A stretch of 33,090 nucleotides of DNA from Betaproteobacteria bacterium (GCA_016234705.1 JACRAS010000088.1:1-33090), one strand, 5' to 3'. Positions 25,660-32,632 are shown, counted from the stretch's first letter. Notes: generated by a model not told the origin, from the letters alone. Numbers and translations are program-made.

Positions 25660-25974
25660 GGCGACTCAAATCGCCTCCCCCTTTGTCGCAGAGTTTCTAT
25701 TTTGCGCGGACGAAAAGCCGTCCGCGCGGATCGCCGATTGCGCACGGATGAAAAGCACATCCGCGCGCAGTCGGCGATCTTGGATAAAAGCAACCCCCAA
25801 ACCCTTGTTGTTTTTATCCATAACCGCGTTTTCTGTACGGATGTGCGTTTTATCCGTACAGAAAACGCGGTTGGCGCGCGCAGCGCGCAAGTCCGCCAGT
25901 GGCATGCGACGGCATTTAAGACGCCATATAAAGCTTCCCCGGCTCAAAGCTTGTTTTGCGGGCGCACCGCCCGC
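25660..25974. repeat. Cluster of consecutive hairpins sharing a GGAT-AAAA-GC motif
   Basis: Seven inverted repeats lie almost end to end: 25660-25675 (5-bp arms); 25704-25727 (9 bp, loop AAAAGC); 25729-25779 (GATCGCCGA with TCGGCGATC outside, CGGATG with CATCCG inside, about 21 pairs); 25781-25820 (14 pairs with one G-U); 25822-25872 (21 perfect pairs, loop 9 nt); about 25871-25890; and 25958-25974 (6 bp). Four share a core of the form CGGAT(G/A)AAAAGCACATCCG on one strand or the other. No protein family is recognisable in any frame. It may be a compound REP/MITE-like element or a structured RNA, and it separates phaP from hsp20. Confidence 0.75.
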
Positions 25975-25978
25975 ATAT
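25950..25978 (+). promoter_or_regulatory. Possible heat-shock (sigma-32) promoter of hsp20-lon
   Basis: CTTGTTT (25950-25956) and CCCGCATAT (25970-25978) are 13 bp apart, near the sigma-32 pattern CTTGAAA-N11-16-CCCCATnT. The 6-bp hairpin at 25958-25974 lies across it. It is about 75 bp upstream of hsp20. The function of the genes supports it; the match is partial. Confidence 0.4.
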
Positions 25979-26052
25979 AGATCATGACCGGGATCAAGGG
26001 GGCGGCGACGGCGCGGTCCACACTATCCCAAACAGAGCGGGGAAAGACGACT

Positions 26053-26457
26053 ATGCGATCGCGCGATCCGGGATCGTGGATGTGGGCGGAGGCACTGGAA
26101 CTGTTGCAGGACGCCGAGCGGCTGCAACGCCAGTTCTTCCGGGTCGGCGCGATTCATGGCGCGCCGTGCTGGGAGCCGCCGGTCGATCTGTACGAGAACG
26201 GCAATGAACTGAGGCTGCTGGTGGCATTGCCCGGCGTCACCCCGCAGCAACTCGAAGTCGTGCTTGCGCCGAGCCTGATCATCGTGCGGGGCGAGCGCTC
26301 ATTGCCCACGAATTCCCGGCGCGCCGCCATCCATCGCCTGGAAATCCCCTATGGACGTTTCGAACGCCGCGTAGCCCTGCCCGCGGGCCAGTTCGAGCTC
26401 GTCGACCGGCGGCTGGAGCATGGTTGCCTGGTGCTGGAATTGCGCCGCCTAACGTGA
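26053..26457 (+). CDS. Hsp20/alpha-crystallin family small heat-shock protein
   Basis: An ATP-independent holdase chaperone. The 134-residue protein has an alpha-crystallin domain from WEPPVDLYENGNELRLLVALPGV (about 40-62) to the end, including GERSLP and a HRLEIPYGRFERRVALP strand pair. It lacks the usual C-terminal IxI extension and stops at LELRRLT, so higher oligomers may be affected. ATG at 26053 follows GGAAAG and starts MRSRDPGSWMW; an ATG at 25984 has no ribosome site. Directly followed by lon with overlapping or near-overlapping start, as in other betaproteobacterial hsp20-lon pairs. Confidence 0.88.
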   Translation: MRSRDPGSWMWAEALELLQDAERLQRQFFRVGAIHGAPCWEPPVDLYENGNELRLLVALPGVTPQQLEVVLAPSLIIVRGERSLPTNSRRAAIHRLEIPYGRFERRVALPAGQFELVDRRLEHGCLVLELRRLT

Positions 26458-26468
26458 ACGAGAACACT

Positions 26469-28904
26469 ATGCAACTCGAGAAAACACATCCCCAAGCCCA
26501 AGGCGAAACCGCTGCCACCACCACGGCAATCGATGGCGCAAGCGGCGCGCTCGCCCTGCCCGATGATGCGCTCATCATCGTGCCGGTGCGCAACATGGTG
26601 CTGTTCCCGGGCATGATCCTGCCGATCACCATCGGCCGCGACAGTTCGATCGCGGGCACGCAGCAGGCGGTCAAGGCCGAGCGTCCGATCGGCATAGTGC
26701 TGCAGCGCAATCCGGAGATCGACCGTCCCGGGCTGGAGGATCTGAGCCTGGTGGGGACGCGCGCCAATGTTCTTCGCTATGTCACGACGCCGGACGGCAC
26801 GCATCACATCATCTGCCAGGGCCAGCAACGGTTTCGCGTGGTCGAGCTGCTGGAGGGGTATCCCTTCCTTGTCGCCCGGGTGGCCCGCATCGAAGACGCC
26901 GACGCCACGGGCACGGAAATCGAGGCACGCTTCATGCAACTGAAGGAGCGCGCGCTCGAGGTGCTGCAACTCACGCTGCTGGCGTCGCAGGAGCTGGTGG
27001 GCGCGGTGCAGAACATCGGTTCCGCAGCGGCACTCGCCGACATGGTCGCCGGCCTCATGGACATCAAGGCGCCGGAGAAACAGAAGCTGCTCGAAGCCGT
27101 CGATCTGCAAAAACGGCTGGACGGCGTGCTGGAGCTGCTTGCCCAGCGCTTGGAGGTGCTGCGGCTTTCGCGCCAGATCGACGAGCGCACCAAGGCGAGC
27201 ATGGACGAGCGCCAGCGCGAGTATCTGCTGCGCGAGCAGTTGAAGTCGATCCAGAAGGAACTGGGCGAAGGCGAGGACGGCAATACCGCGGACCTGGCCG
27301 AACTCAGGCAGGCCATCGCCGATGCGCAAATGCCGGAAGAAGTGCACAAGCAGGCGGCGAAGGAACTGAAACGTCTGGAGCGGATGTCGGACGCATCGGC
27401 CGAACAATCGATGATCCGCACTTACCTCGACTGGCTGATCGAATTGCCGTGGAAGGCGCCCGAGGCACCCGCCATCGACATCGCCGAGGCAAGACGTATT
27501 CTAGGTGAGGACCATTTCGGCCTGGAAATGGTGAAAAAGCGCATTCTCGAATTCCTCGCGGTGCGCAAGCTCAAGCCGGATGGCCATGGGCCTATCCTGT
27601 GCTTTGTCGGCCCGCCCGGCGTGGGCAAGACCTCGCTCGGCCAAAGCATCGCCAGGGCGCTAGCACGCAAGTTCGTGCGCGTATCCCTGGGCGGGGTGCA
27701 CGACGAGGCAGAGATTCGCGGTCATCGCCGCACCTATATCGGCGCCCTTCCGGGCAACATCATCCAGGCGCTCAAGAAAGCCGGGACACGCGGCTGCGTG
27801 ATGATGCTCGATGAGATCGACAAGGTCGGCGCCGGCATTCACGGCGACCCCTCGTCGGCGCTGCTCGAAGTGCTCGATCCCGAGCAGAACGCGACCTTTC
27901 GCGACAACTATCTCGCCGTGCCATTCGATCTGTCGCGCGTGCTGTTCATCACCACGGCCAACGTGCTCGACACGGTTCCAGGACCGCTGCGCGACCGGAT
28001 GGAGATCGTTCACCTTCCGGGCTACACGCAGGAGGAAAAACTCGAAATCGCGCGCCGCTATCTGATACGCCGCCAGCTCGCAGACAATGGCTTGAAGCCT
28101 GAGCAACTTGAGATTTCCGATGCGGCTCTTTCGGCCATCATCCGCGATTACACGCGCGAGGCCGGCGTGCGCTCGCTGGAACGCCAGATCGGGGCAGTGT
28201 GCCGCCGCATCGCGGTGAAGATCGCGGAAGGCGAACTGAGCAGGGCGCGCATCGACGAGAGCGACCTCGCCGACATCCTCGGCCCGGCCAAGTTCGAGAA
28301 CGAACTCGCATTGCGTACCGGGATGCCCGGCGTGGCGACCGGGCTCGCCTGGACTCCGGTAGGCGGGGACATCCTGTTCATCGAGGCGAGCAAACATGCG
28401 GGCGGCGGAAAGCTGATTCTGACCGGCCAGCTCGGCGACGTGATGAAGGAGAGCGCCCAGGCCGCGCTCACCCTGGTCAAGTCGCGCGCCGCGAGCCTGG
28501 GCATCGATGCCGCTAGGTTCGAGCACACCGATGTCCACGTGCACGTTCCCGCCGGCGCGATTCCCAAGGATGGGCCCAGCGCCGGCGTGGCGATGTTCAT
28601 CGCGCTCGCGTCGCTGTTCACGGACAGGAAGGTCCGCACCGACACGGCGATGACGGGCGAAATCAGTCTGCGCGGCCTGGTGCTGCCGGTGGGCGGGATC
28701 AAGGAAAAAGTCCTCGCCGCGATGCGCGCCGGCATCAGCCGGGTGATGCTGCCCGCGCGCAACCGCAAGGATCTCGAGGAAGTCCCGGCCGAGGCCAAGC
28801 AGAAGCTGGAGTTCGTGTTTCTCGAGGACGCCGACGATGCGGTACGCATGGCGATCGAGCCCGCCGGCGAAATCGCGCCACCGATCTCACCCGCCGCTGC
28901 CTAA
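26469..28904 (+). CDS. lon: ATP-dependent Lon protease (hsp20-associated copy)
   Basis: Cytoplasmic AAA+ serine protease for damaged and regulatory proteins. The 811 residues contain the N-terminal substrate domain (from about 40, LIIVPVRNMVLFPGMILPI), Walker A GPPGVGKT at 381-388, Walker B VMMLDEIDKVG, and the protease domain with the Ser704-Lys747 dyad (DGPSAG, GGIKEK), 43 residues apart as in E. coli. The start could be ATG 26469 or GTG 26454; the GTG overlaps the hsp20 stop in a GTGA. Neither has a strong ribosome site, which favours coupling to hsp20. Its place behind hsp20, away from clpP-clpX, suggests a second, heat-shock-type Lon. Confidence 0.95.
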   Translation: MQLEKTHPQAQGETAATTTAIDGASGALALPDDALIIVPVRNMVLFPGMILPITIGRDSSIAGTQQAVKAERPIGIVLQRNPEIDRPGLEDLSLVGTRANVLRYVTTPDGTHHIICQGQQRFRVVELLEGYPFLVARVARIEDADATGTEIEARFMQLKERALEVLQLTLLASQELVGAVQNIGSAAALADMVAGLMDIKAPEKQKLLEAVDLQKRLDGVLELLAQRLEVLRLSRQIDERTKASMDERQREYLLREQLKSIQKELGEGEDGNTADLAELRQAIADAQMPEEVHKQAAKELKRLERMSDASAEQSMIRTYLDWLIELPWKAPEAPAIDIAEARRILGEDHFGLEMVKKRILEFLAVRKLKPDGHGPILCFVGPPGVGKTSLGQSIARALARKFVRVSLGGVHDEAEIRGHRRTYIGALPGNIIQALKKAGTRGCVMMLDEIDKVGAGIHGDPSSALLEVLDPEQNATFRDNYLAVPFDLSRVLFITTANVLDTVPGPLRDRMEIVHLPGYTQEEKLEIARRYLIRRQLADNGLKPEQLEISDAALSAIIRDYTREAGVRSLERQIGAVCRRIAVKIAEGELSRARIDESDLADILGPAKFENELALRTGMPGVATGLAWTPVGGDILFIEASKHAGGGKLILTGQLGDVMKESAQAALTLVKSRAASLGIDAARFEHTDVHVHVPAGAIPKDGPSAGVAMFIALASLFTDRKVRTDTAMTGEISLRGLVLPVGGIKEKVLAAMRAGISRVMLPARNRKDLEEVPAEAKQKLEFVFLEDADDAVRMAIEPAGEIAPPISPAAA

Positions 28905-28907
28905 GAG

Positions 28908-28932
28908 GCCGTTTCAGAATTACCGAAACGGC
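28908..28932 (+). terminator. Hairpin after lon
   Basis: GCCGTTTC and GAAACGGC form a perfect 8-bp stem with a 9-nt loop, starting 4 bp after the lon stop codon. There is no T-tract, so it may protect the 3' end or work with Rho. Confidence 0.5.
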
Positions 28933-28960
28933 GCCTGACTTACGGGAGCATGGGGGGATG

Positions 28961-29056
28961 CGCCCCGAAGGTCTCGATCCCCCTTGAGGGGAAAGTCGCC
29001 TTGGAGGACGCCCCGAACGCTTCGATCCCGCTTGACGGGTAAGTCCCCTCGGGGGA
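28961..29056. repeat. Tandem repeat, two units of 48 bp with internal dyads
   Basis: Both units begin CGCCCCGAA and share TCGATCCC, CTTGA, GGG and AAGTC in register. Each contains a small dyad (CCCC-TTGA-GGGG in the first, CCCG-CTTGA-CGGG in the second), where compensating changes keep the arms paired. The units differ in several bases. Confidence 0.7.
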
Positions 29057-29262
29057 CAAGGCGGTCGGGTGGAAAGGGAAGATCCCACCCCTTCCCCAGT
29101 GCCCCCTTGTTCCTTTTTGGTTCAGCGGCGCATTGGCCTGCGAGCGCCCACCCGCGTCCGGGCGGGTTGTCAAGCTATTGCGCTTTACGTAATAATAAGC
29201 CTCGGAACCCGTTGCAAAACGAATTTTGCAATCGGCCGATTTAGTCTCTTATAAGTCAGGAG

Positions 29263-29291
29263 TTGACAAAAATGGCGAAGACTTGGATAAA
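29263..29291 (+). promoter_or_regulatory. Candidate promoter for the CoA-isomerase gene
   Basis: TTGACA (29263-29268) is followed after 17 bp by GATAAA (29286-29291). It would give a leader of about 165 nt that contains the G-rich hairpin at 29320-29344. Confidence 0.4.
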
Positions 29292-29319
29292 TAGAGACAG
29301 CGTATTCGCGGGGGGATTT

Positions 29320-29344
29320 ACAAGGGGGGGCGCGCCCCCCTTGT
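29320..29344. repeat. G-rich perfect hairpin
   Basis: ACAAGGGGGG and CCCCCCTTGT are perfect 10-bp arms around a 5-nt loop. It could be an attenuator-like element in the leader of the next gene or part of the repeat stack; there is no T-tract after it. Confidence 0.55.
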
Positions 29345-29463
29345 TCGTGGGATAAAGGCTTTTCCCCTGCCGGAGATACTTCGTTTGGTTCCGGCTTGTC
29401 CGGCTTACGGGAGCATGAGAAGAGGTATCCCCTGATTTCGAAACAAACTCTTAGGGCGGTGGT

Positions 29464-30708
29464 ATGACTCACGATTTTCTGAACCGGCTGCGCGTTGTCG
29501 AAAGTTCCGCTTTTATTGCCGCCCCGCTCGCGGGGCTGACGCTGTCGCAGTTCGGTGCCGACGTGATCCGCGTCGACATGATCGGCGGAGGCATCGACTA
29601 CGGCCGCCTGCCGCTGATGCCCTCCGGGCGCAGTCTATATTGGACCGGGTTGAACAAGGGCAAGCGCTCGATCGCGATCGACATCCGCAAGCCGGAGGGC
29701 CGCGAATTGGTGCGCGCGCTGGCCACCGCGCCCGGCCCGGACGCGGGCGTGCTGCTCACCAACATCAGCACCTCCTGGCTCGCGCACGAATCACTCGCCG
29801 CGCTGCGCCCCGACATTGTGACCTGCACCATCCAGGGCAATGGCGACGGTTCGACCGCCGTCGATTACACCGTCAACTGCGCCACGGGCTACCCTGTCGT
29901 CACCGGCGGCGCCACACCGAGCGCGCCGGTCAATCATGTGCTGCCGGCGTGGGATATCGCCTGCGCTTACCAGGCGGCATTCGCGGTGCTCGCCGCGGTG
30001 CACCGGCGCCGCAGCAGCGGCCAGGGGGCGGAACTTCGCATCGCGCTGTCGGACATCGCGTTCTCGATGCTGTCGCACCTGGGTGTAACGGCGGAGGTGG
30101 AACTCCTGCATCAGGAACGCCCGTCGATCGGCAATCACATCTATGGCGCGTTCGGACGCGACTTCGGCACGTCCGATGGTCGGCGCGTCATGGTGGCCGC
30201 GGTCTCGGCCGGCCAGTGGACGGGGCTGGTCAAGGCTTGCGCCATCGAGCATGAGATCAGCGCCCTCGAAGCTTCGCTGCGACTGGACGTCTCGCGCGAG
30301 TCCGGGCGCTTCGAGGCGCGCGATGCGATCGCCGCGCTGCTCGAGCCCTGGTTCGCGGCGCGAGATCTGCGCGAGGTGGCGCAAGCGCTGGACGCGCACG
30401 GCGTCTGCTGGGGGCAATACCGCAGCGTGCCCGAATTGCTGGCGCACGATGCCCGCGCCAGCCTGGCCAACCCGATCTTCGAGCAGATCGACACGCCCGG
30501 CGTCGGCCGCCACATGGCGGCCGGTTCGCCGGTGCGTGTCGGCGGCAGCGCGCGTGCCGCGACCCGGCCCGCCCAGCTTCTGGGCGCGGACACCGACGAA
30601 GTGCTGCACCAGGTGTTGGGCCTGGACAGCGGCGCCATCGGGCGACTGCACGACGCAGGCGTCGTCGCGGGCCCCGAACGCGACCCGACGGCCGCGCCCA
30701 TGCGTTGA
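29464..30708 (+). CDS. mct: 2-methylfumaryl-CoA isomerase (mesaconyl-CoA C1-C4 CoA transferase), family III CoA transferase
   Basis: Moves CoA within one molecule, turning mesaconyl-C1-CoA into mesaconyl-C4-CoA, a step of the 3-hydroxypropionate bicycle and of glyoxylate/propionyl-CoA coassimilation. The 414 residues follow the Chloroflexus enzyme as I remember it: RVVESSAFIAAPLAGLTLSQ, GADVIRVDMIGGGIDYGRLP, YWTGLNKGKRSIAIDI, GDGSTAVDYTVN, PVNHVLPAWDI, GAFGRDF and CWGQYRSVPELL. Asp134 in AVDYTVN is the candidate catalytic aspartate by comparison with family III enzymes. Other family III activities (formyl-CoA, succinyl-CoA transferases) fit less well because the usual PGFD motif is replaced by VDYTVN. 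The other pathway genes (mcl, mch, meh) are not in this window. The ATG follows GGGCGGT. Confidence 0.82.
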   Translation: MTHDFLNRLRVVESSAFIAAPLAGLTLSQFGADVIRVDMIGGGIDYGRLPLMPSGRSLYWTGLNKGKRSIAIDIRKPEGRELVRALATAPGPDAGVLLTNISTSWLAHESLAALRPDIVTCTIQGNGDGSTAVDYTVNCATGYPVVTGGATPSAPVNHVLPAWDIACAYQAAFAVLAAVHRRRSSGQGAELRIALSDIAFSMLSHLGVTAEVELLHQERPSIGNHIYGAFGRDFGTSDGRRVMVAAVSAGQWTGLVKACAIEHEISALEASLRLDVSRESGRFEARDAIAALLEPWFAARDLREVAQALDAHGVCWGQYRSVPELLAHDARASLANPIFEQIDTPGVGRHMAAGSPVRVGGSARAATRPAQLLGADTDEVLHQVLGLDSGAIGRLHDAGVVAGPERDPTAAPMR

Positions 30709-30771
30709 CGCCGCGGCTCTGCGCAGCCATTGGCTTGCGCAGAGGGATGCTTTCCTGTTCTACTTCGCCAC

Positions 30772-31011
30772 ATGAAGTTCGAGGTCATTGGCCCGATTCG
30801 ATGGACAGAAGTCATTGCGAGCGGGCCCGGTGTTCAGGTTCGCTCGTATCTGCGCAAGGCGTATGGTCGTGGTCGTTGGCGAAAGCCGAAGGGATTCGCC
30901 ACGATTCGTTTGCCAAACGGCGCCAGGCGCGAGGTAGAAGTGCATTGGTATGAAGCCCACGGGATCGGCAAGCGAGACTCGAAGATCAAGAGATACTTGG
31001 ACGAAAAATGA
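30772..31011 (+). CDS. Small conserved protein of unknown function, first of an overlapping pair
   Basis: A 79-residue basic protein: VIASGPGVQVRSYLRKAYGRGRWRKPKGFATIRLP, in short pieces, then VEVHWYEAHGIGKRDSKIKRYLDEK. I recall similar short proteins with the HWYEAHGIG-KIKRYL ending in many bacteria, with no assigned function, often beside a second small gene as here. Its stop overlaps the next start by 4 nt (ATGA). The start at 30772 matches the family opening; an in-frame upstream start adds 14 unconserved residues. A toxin-antitoxin-like role is only a guess from size and pairing. Confidence 0.75.
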   Translation: MKFEVIGPIRWTEVIASGPGVQVRSYLRKAYGRGRWRKPKGFATIRLPNGARREVEVHWYEAHGIGKRDSKIKRYLDEK

Positions 31012-31244
31012 AACAACCGACGAAGCCGTTTGCTCTATGTGTCGACAACACCGATTACAAGGCGTCGCTCATTCCGGGCAAGGTCTACCGGATCATTCCT
31101 GATCCGCGGGCGGCCAAGGATGACCTCGTGCGTATCGCGGACGAAAGCGGCGAGGACTACCTGTACCACAAGAGCCATTTTATGTTCGTTGACTTTCCGC
31201 GAGCGGTAGCGAAGCGAATCCTCGACTTGGAACACGCCGGCTAG
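31008..31244 (+). CDS. Small conserved protein of unknown function, second of the pair
   Basis: A 78-residue protein with LIPGKVYRIIPDPRAAKDDLVRI in part, then DESGEDYLYHKSHFMFVDFP. The DESGEDYLY segment followed by an aromatic-rich strand is the recognisable core of this unnamed family. It overlaps the preceding gene by 4 nt, so the two are translated together. No enzyme motif, membrane segment or helix-turn-helix is visible. A hairpin with T-rich tail follows. Confidence 0.75.
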   Translation: MKQPTKPFALCVDNTDYKASLIPGKVYRIIPDPRAAKDDLVRIADESGEDYLYHKSHFMFVDFPRAVAKRILDLEHAG

Positions 31245-31287
31245 GCGCGCGGTGGCGGCGACGCGGATCGCCACATCTTCAGCATGA

Positions 31288-31325
31288 GGCACTTATCAAT
31301 AAGTGCCGACGTTTTATTTTATATC
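31288..31325 (+). terminator. Probable terminator after the small-protein pair
   Basis: GGCACTTAT (31288-31296) and ATAAGTGCC (31299-31307) are perfect 9-bp complements separated by 2 nt, so the real loop opens one or two pairs. GACG then TTTTATTTTAT follows. Confidence 0.55.
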
Positions 31326-31404
31326 CGGTCACATCGCGCCTGAATTCATCCATGTCCCAAGAATCGGACAAGTAATTTGCTCCCGACAGTGGAACCAATG
31401 ACCG

Positions 31405-31433
31405 TTGACGTGCTGTAATCGTTCGATTACACT
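31405..31433 (+). promoter_or_regulatory. Promoter and operator of the toxin-antitoxin module
   Basis: TTGACG (31405-31410) and TACACT (31428-31433) are 17 bp apart. A perfect dyad, TGTAATCG-TT-CGATTACA (31414-31431), fills the spacer and runs into the -10 box, so a bound antitoxin would exclude RNA polymerase. The -10 box ends 6 bp before the toxin ATG, so the mRNA probably starts at or within 1 nt of ATG and is leaderless. Confidence 0.75.
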
Positions 31434-31439
31434 TATTCC

Positions 31440-31733
31440 ATGTTCTCAATCAGGCCCCTGCCCGAATTTACCGAATGGCTGGACGGTCTGTCCGACGCGT
31501 CGGTGCGCGGGGTGGTCGCGGCGCGAATCAAGCGTCTGGAACGCGGCTTGATGGGAGACGTGGAGCCGGTCGGCGACCGGGTGTCGGAGTTGCGCATTCA
31601 TTTCGGAGCGGGCTGGCGCATCTATTTCGTGCAGCGTGGCGTTCGGTTGATTGTGTTGCTCGCCGGCGGCTCCAAGCGCACCCAGAAGACTGACATCAAG
31701 CGAGCCAAGGCACTAGCGGCGCTGTTGAACTAA
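31440..31733 (+). CDS. HigB/RelE-type toxin (phage Gp49-like, addiction module killer)
   Basis: A 97-residue basic protein of the Gp49/HigB-like toxin family: FTEWLDGLSD at the start, ARIKRLERGLMGDVEPVGDRVSELRIHFGAGWRIYFVQRG in pieces, then VLLAGGSKRTQKTDIKRAKAL. The LRIHFGAGWRIYF and GGSKRTQKTDI motifs are the family signature. Members are ribosome-dependent mRNA endonucleases. The toxin gene comes before the antitoxin, as in this family, and shares one promoter with it. No ribosome site precedes ATG, which fits a leaderless start. Confidence 0.92.
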   Translation: MFSIRPLPEFTEWLDGLSDASVRGVVAARIKRLERGLMGDVEPVGDRVSELRIHFGAGWRIYFVQRGVRLIVLLAGGSKRTQKTDIKRAKALAALLN

Positions 31734-31748
31734 ACGAAGGAGATGATT

Positions 31749-32054
31749 ATGACCAAACGTATCAAAGTGGCCGACTTGCCCGAGTTCGACGCCACGCCCT
31801 ATCTCGACAGCGAAGCGGCAATAGCGGCTTACCTCACGGACATTCTGGAGGCGAACGATTCGGCTTTGCTGGCCTCGGCCCTGGGAGACATCGCTCGGGC
31901 GCGCGGCATGAGCGAGATTGCCAAGGCATCCGGCCTGACCCGCGAAGCCTTGTACAAGGCGCTCAGACCCAATGCAAAGCCGCGCTACGACACCATCGCC
32001 AAAGTCTGCGGGGCGCTGGGGGTGCGGCTGGTGGCGCAGGCGATTCATGCTTGA
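31749..32054 (+). CDS. HTH-type antitoxin (putative addiction module antidote family)
   Basis: A 101-residue antitoxin with an N-terminal KVADLPEFDATPYLDSEAAIAAYL and a C-terminal Xre-like helix-turn-helix (MSEIAKASGLTREALYKALRPNAKPRYDTIAKV in pieces), the usual layout of antidotes paired with Gp49-like toxins. AAGGAG lies 6 nt before ATG 31749; an ATG at 31743 is too close to it. The toxin stop codon is 15 bp upstream. It should bind the 18-bp dyad in the module's promoter. Confidence 0.92.
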   Translation: MTKRIKVADLPEFDATPYLDSEAAIAAYLTDILEANDSALLASALGDIARARGMSEIAKASGLTREALYKALRPNAKPRYDTIAKVCGALGVRLVAQAIHA

Positions 32055-32062
32055 GTCGACAG

Positions 32063-32209
32063 AGGCAAAGGCATAATCGGGTATTGCCCAATCCGCGCAC
32101 GTTGATCTCGCTGCGTTTACCGGCCGGCGTCATCGAACGCTGGAGGGCCACGGGAGCCGGCCCGTCGCAACAGTCGCAGAGCACCACGTTGGCGCGCCAG
32201 CCACGATGA
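32063..32209 (+). pseudogene. Relic of a ribbon-helix-helix (BrnA-like) antitoxin
   Basis: A frame open without a start codon of its own reads LPNPRTLISLRLPAGVIERW, then RATGAG, which resembles the C-terminal DNA-binding segment of BrnA-type antitoxins. These normally continue with WQTRMAE, but here the similarity ends and the frame stops at 32207. The segment overlaps no other gene and lies between two toxin-antitoxin modules. It is best read as a remnant. Confidence 0.35.
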
Positions 32210-32225
32210 TGATAGGCTATGCACT

Positions 32226-32444
32226 ATGAGTAATACCGATGTTGCTGAAATCCTCAAACTCCCGGTCGAGGAGCGGTTACGCCTTGTGGAACTCATCTGG
32301 GAGAGCCTCGTTGCGAATCCGTCGGCCGTGCCGCTGGGCGATGCTCATCGTGCAGTGATCGATGAGCGTATCGCCGAACACGAGCGTAACCCGGACGACG
32401 TCGCCACACGAGACGAAGTGCTGGCTGAAGCTCGCCGAGGCTGA
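32226..32444 (+). CDS. Addiction module antitoxin (short unstable antitoxin family)
   Basis: A 72-residue acidic protein of the PF09720/TIGR02574 family: ILKLPVEERLRLVELIWESL, then DAHRAVIDERIAEHERNPDD and a TRDEVLAEAR end. Such proteins neutralise ParE/RelE-type toxins encoded just downstream. Its TGA overlaps the ATG of the following toxin fragment (TGATG). As the toxin is broken, this antitoxin is probably an orphan. Confidence 0.85.
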   Translation: MSNTDVAEILKLPVEERLRLVELIWESLVANPSAVPLGDAHRAVIDERIAEHERNPDDVATRDEVLAEARRG

Positions 32445-32632
32445 TGGCTCTGCCAGATGTGTACCGTCGGAAGGTTGGACGGGACTTGGCTCGTGCCTAC
32501 GGATGGTACGAAGAGCAGCGCACTGGCCTCGGGGAGGAGTTTCTTGCGGATGTTGACGGCTCATTCCCTGGATCAGTTCCTGCACTCATTCCCCTTCCAA
32601 TACCGATGAACGAATGGACTCATGATGGCTAG
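32444..32632 (+). pseudogene. Truncated ParE/RelE-type toxin
   Basis: The frame begins like a ParE toxin: YRRKVGRDLARAYGWYEEQR, then TGLGEEFLADVDGSF (to about residue 41). Normal members continue for about 55 residues with strands carrying RRFPYAVYY-type motifs. Here the similarity ends near 32570 and 21 unrelated residues follow before the stop, overlapping the start of the restriction enzyme gene. The break probably marks the junction where the restriction gene was acquired, or a deletion. Confidence 0.7.

Larger units (their letters stand above)
28939..29417. other. Gene-free region bounded by a 14-bp direct repeat
   Basis: CTTACGGGAGCATG occurs at 28939-28952 and 29404-29417. Between the copies lie a two-unit tandem repeat (28961-29056), a hairpin TTGCAAAA/TTTTGCAA (29212-29231), a 10-bp palindrome ATCGGCCGAT (29231-29240), a promoter candidate and a G-rich hairpin (29320-29344). 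No gene is supported. The arrangement resembles a small non-autonomous insertion or a stack of repeat elements. Confidence 0.5.

Noticed and set aside
25660..25974. Integron attC array
   Set aside because: No GTTRRRY core sites and no cassettes between the hairpins, and no integrase in view.
25658..25987. Open frames across the hairpin cluster on both strands
   Set aside because: The palindromic DNA gives similar peptides in several frames and strands. No ribosome site or family is seen, so the DNA structure is the feature.
25984..26052. Longer hsp20 starting at ATG 25984
   Set aside because: No ribosome site, and it would begin only 6 bp after the proposed promoter -10 region; the domain starts well after 26053.
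28961..29056. CRISPR array
   Set aside because: Only two units, no unique spacers of constant length between identical repeats, and no cas genes.
29272..29355. 27-codon ORF after AGGAG in the lon-mct interval
   Set aside because: It overlaps the promoter candidate and the G-rich hairpin, and encodes a Gly/Pro/Phe tail without family resemblance.
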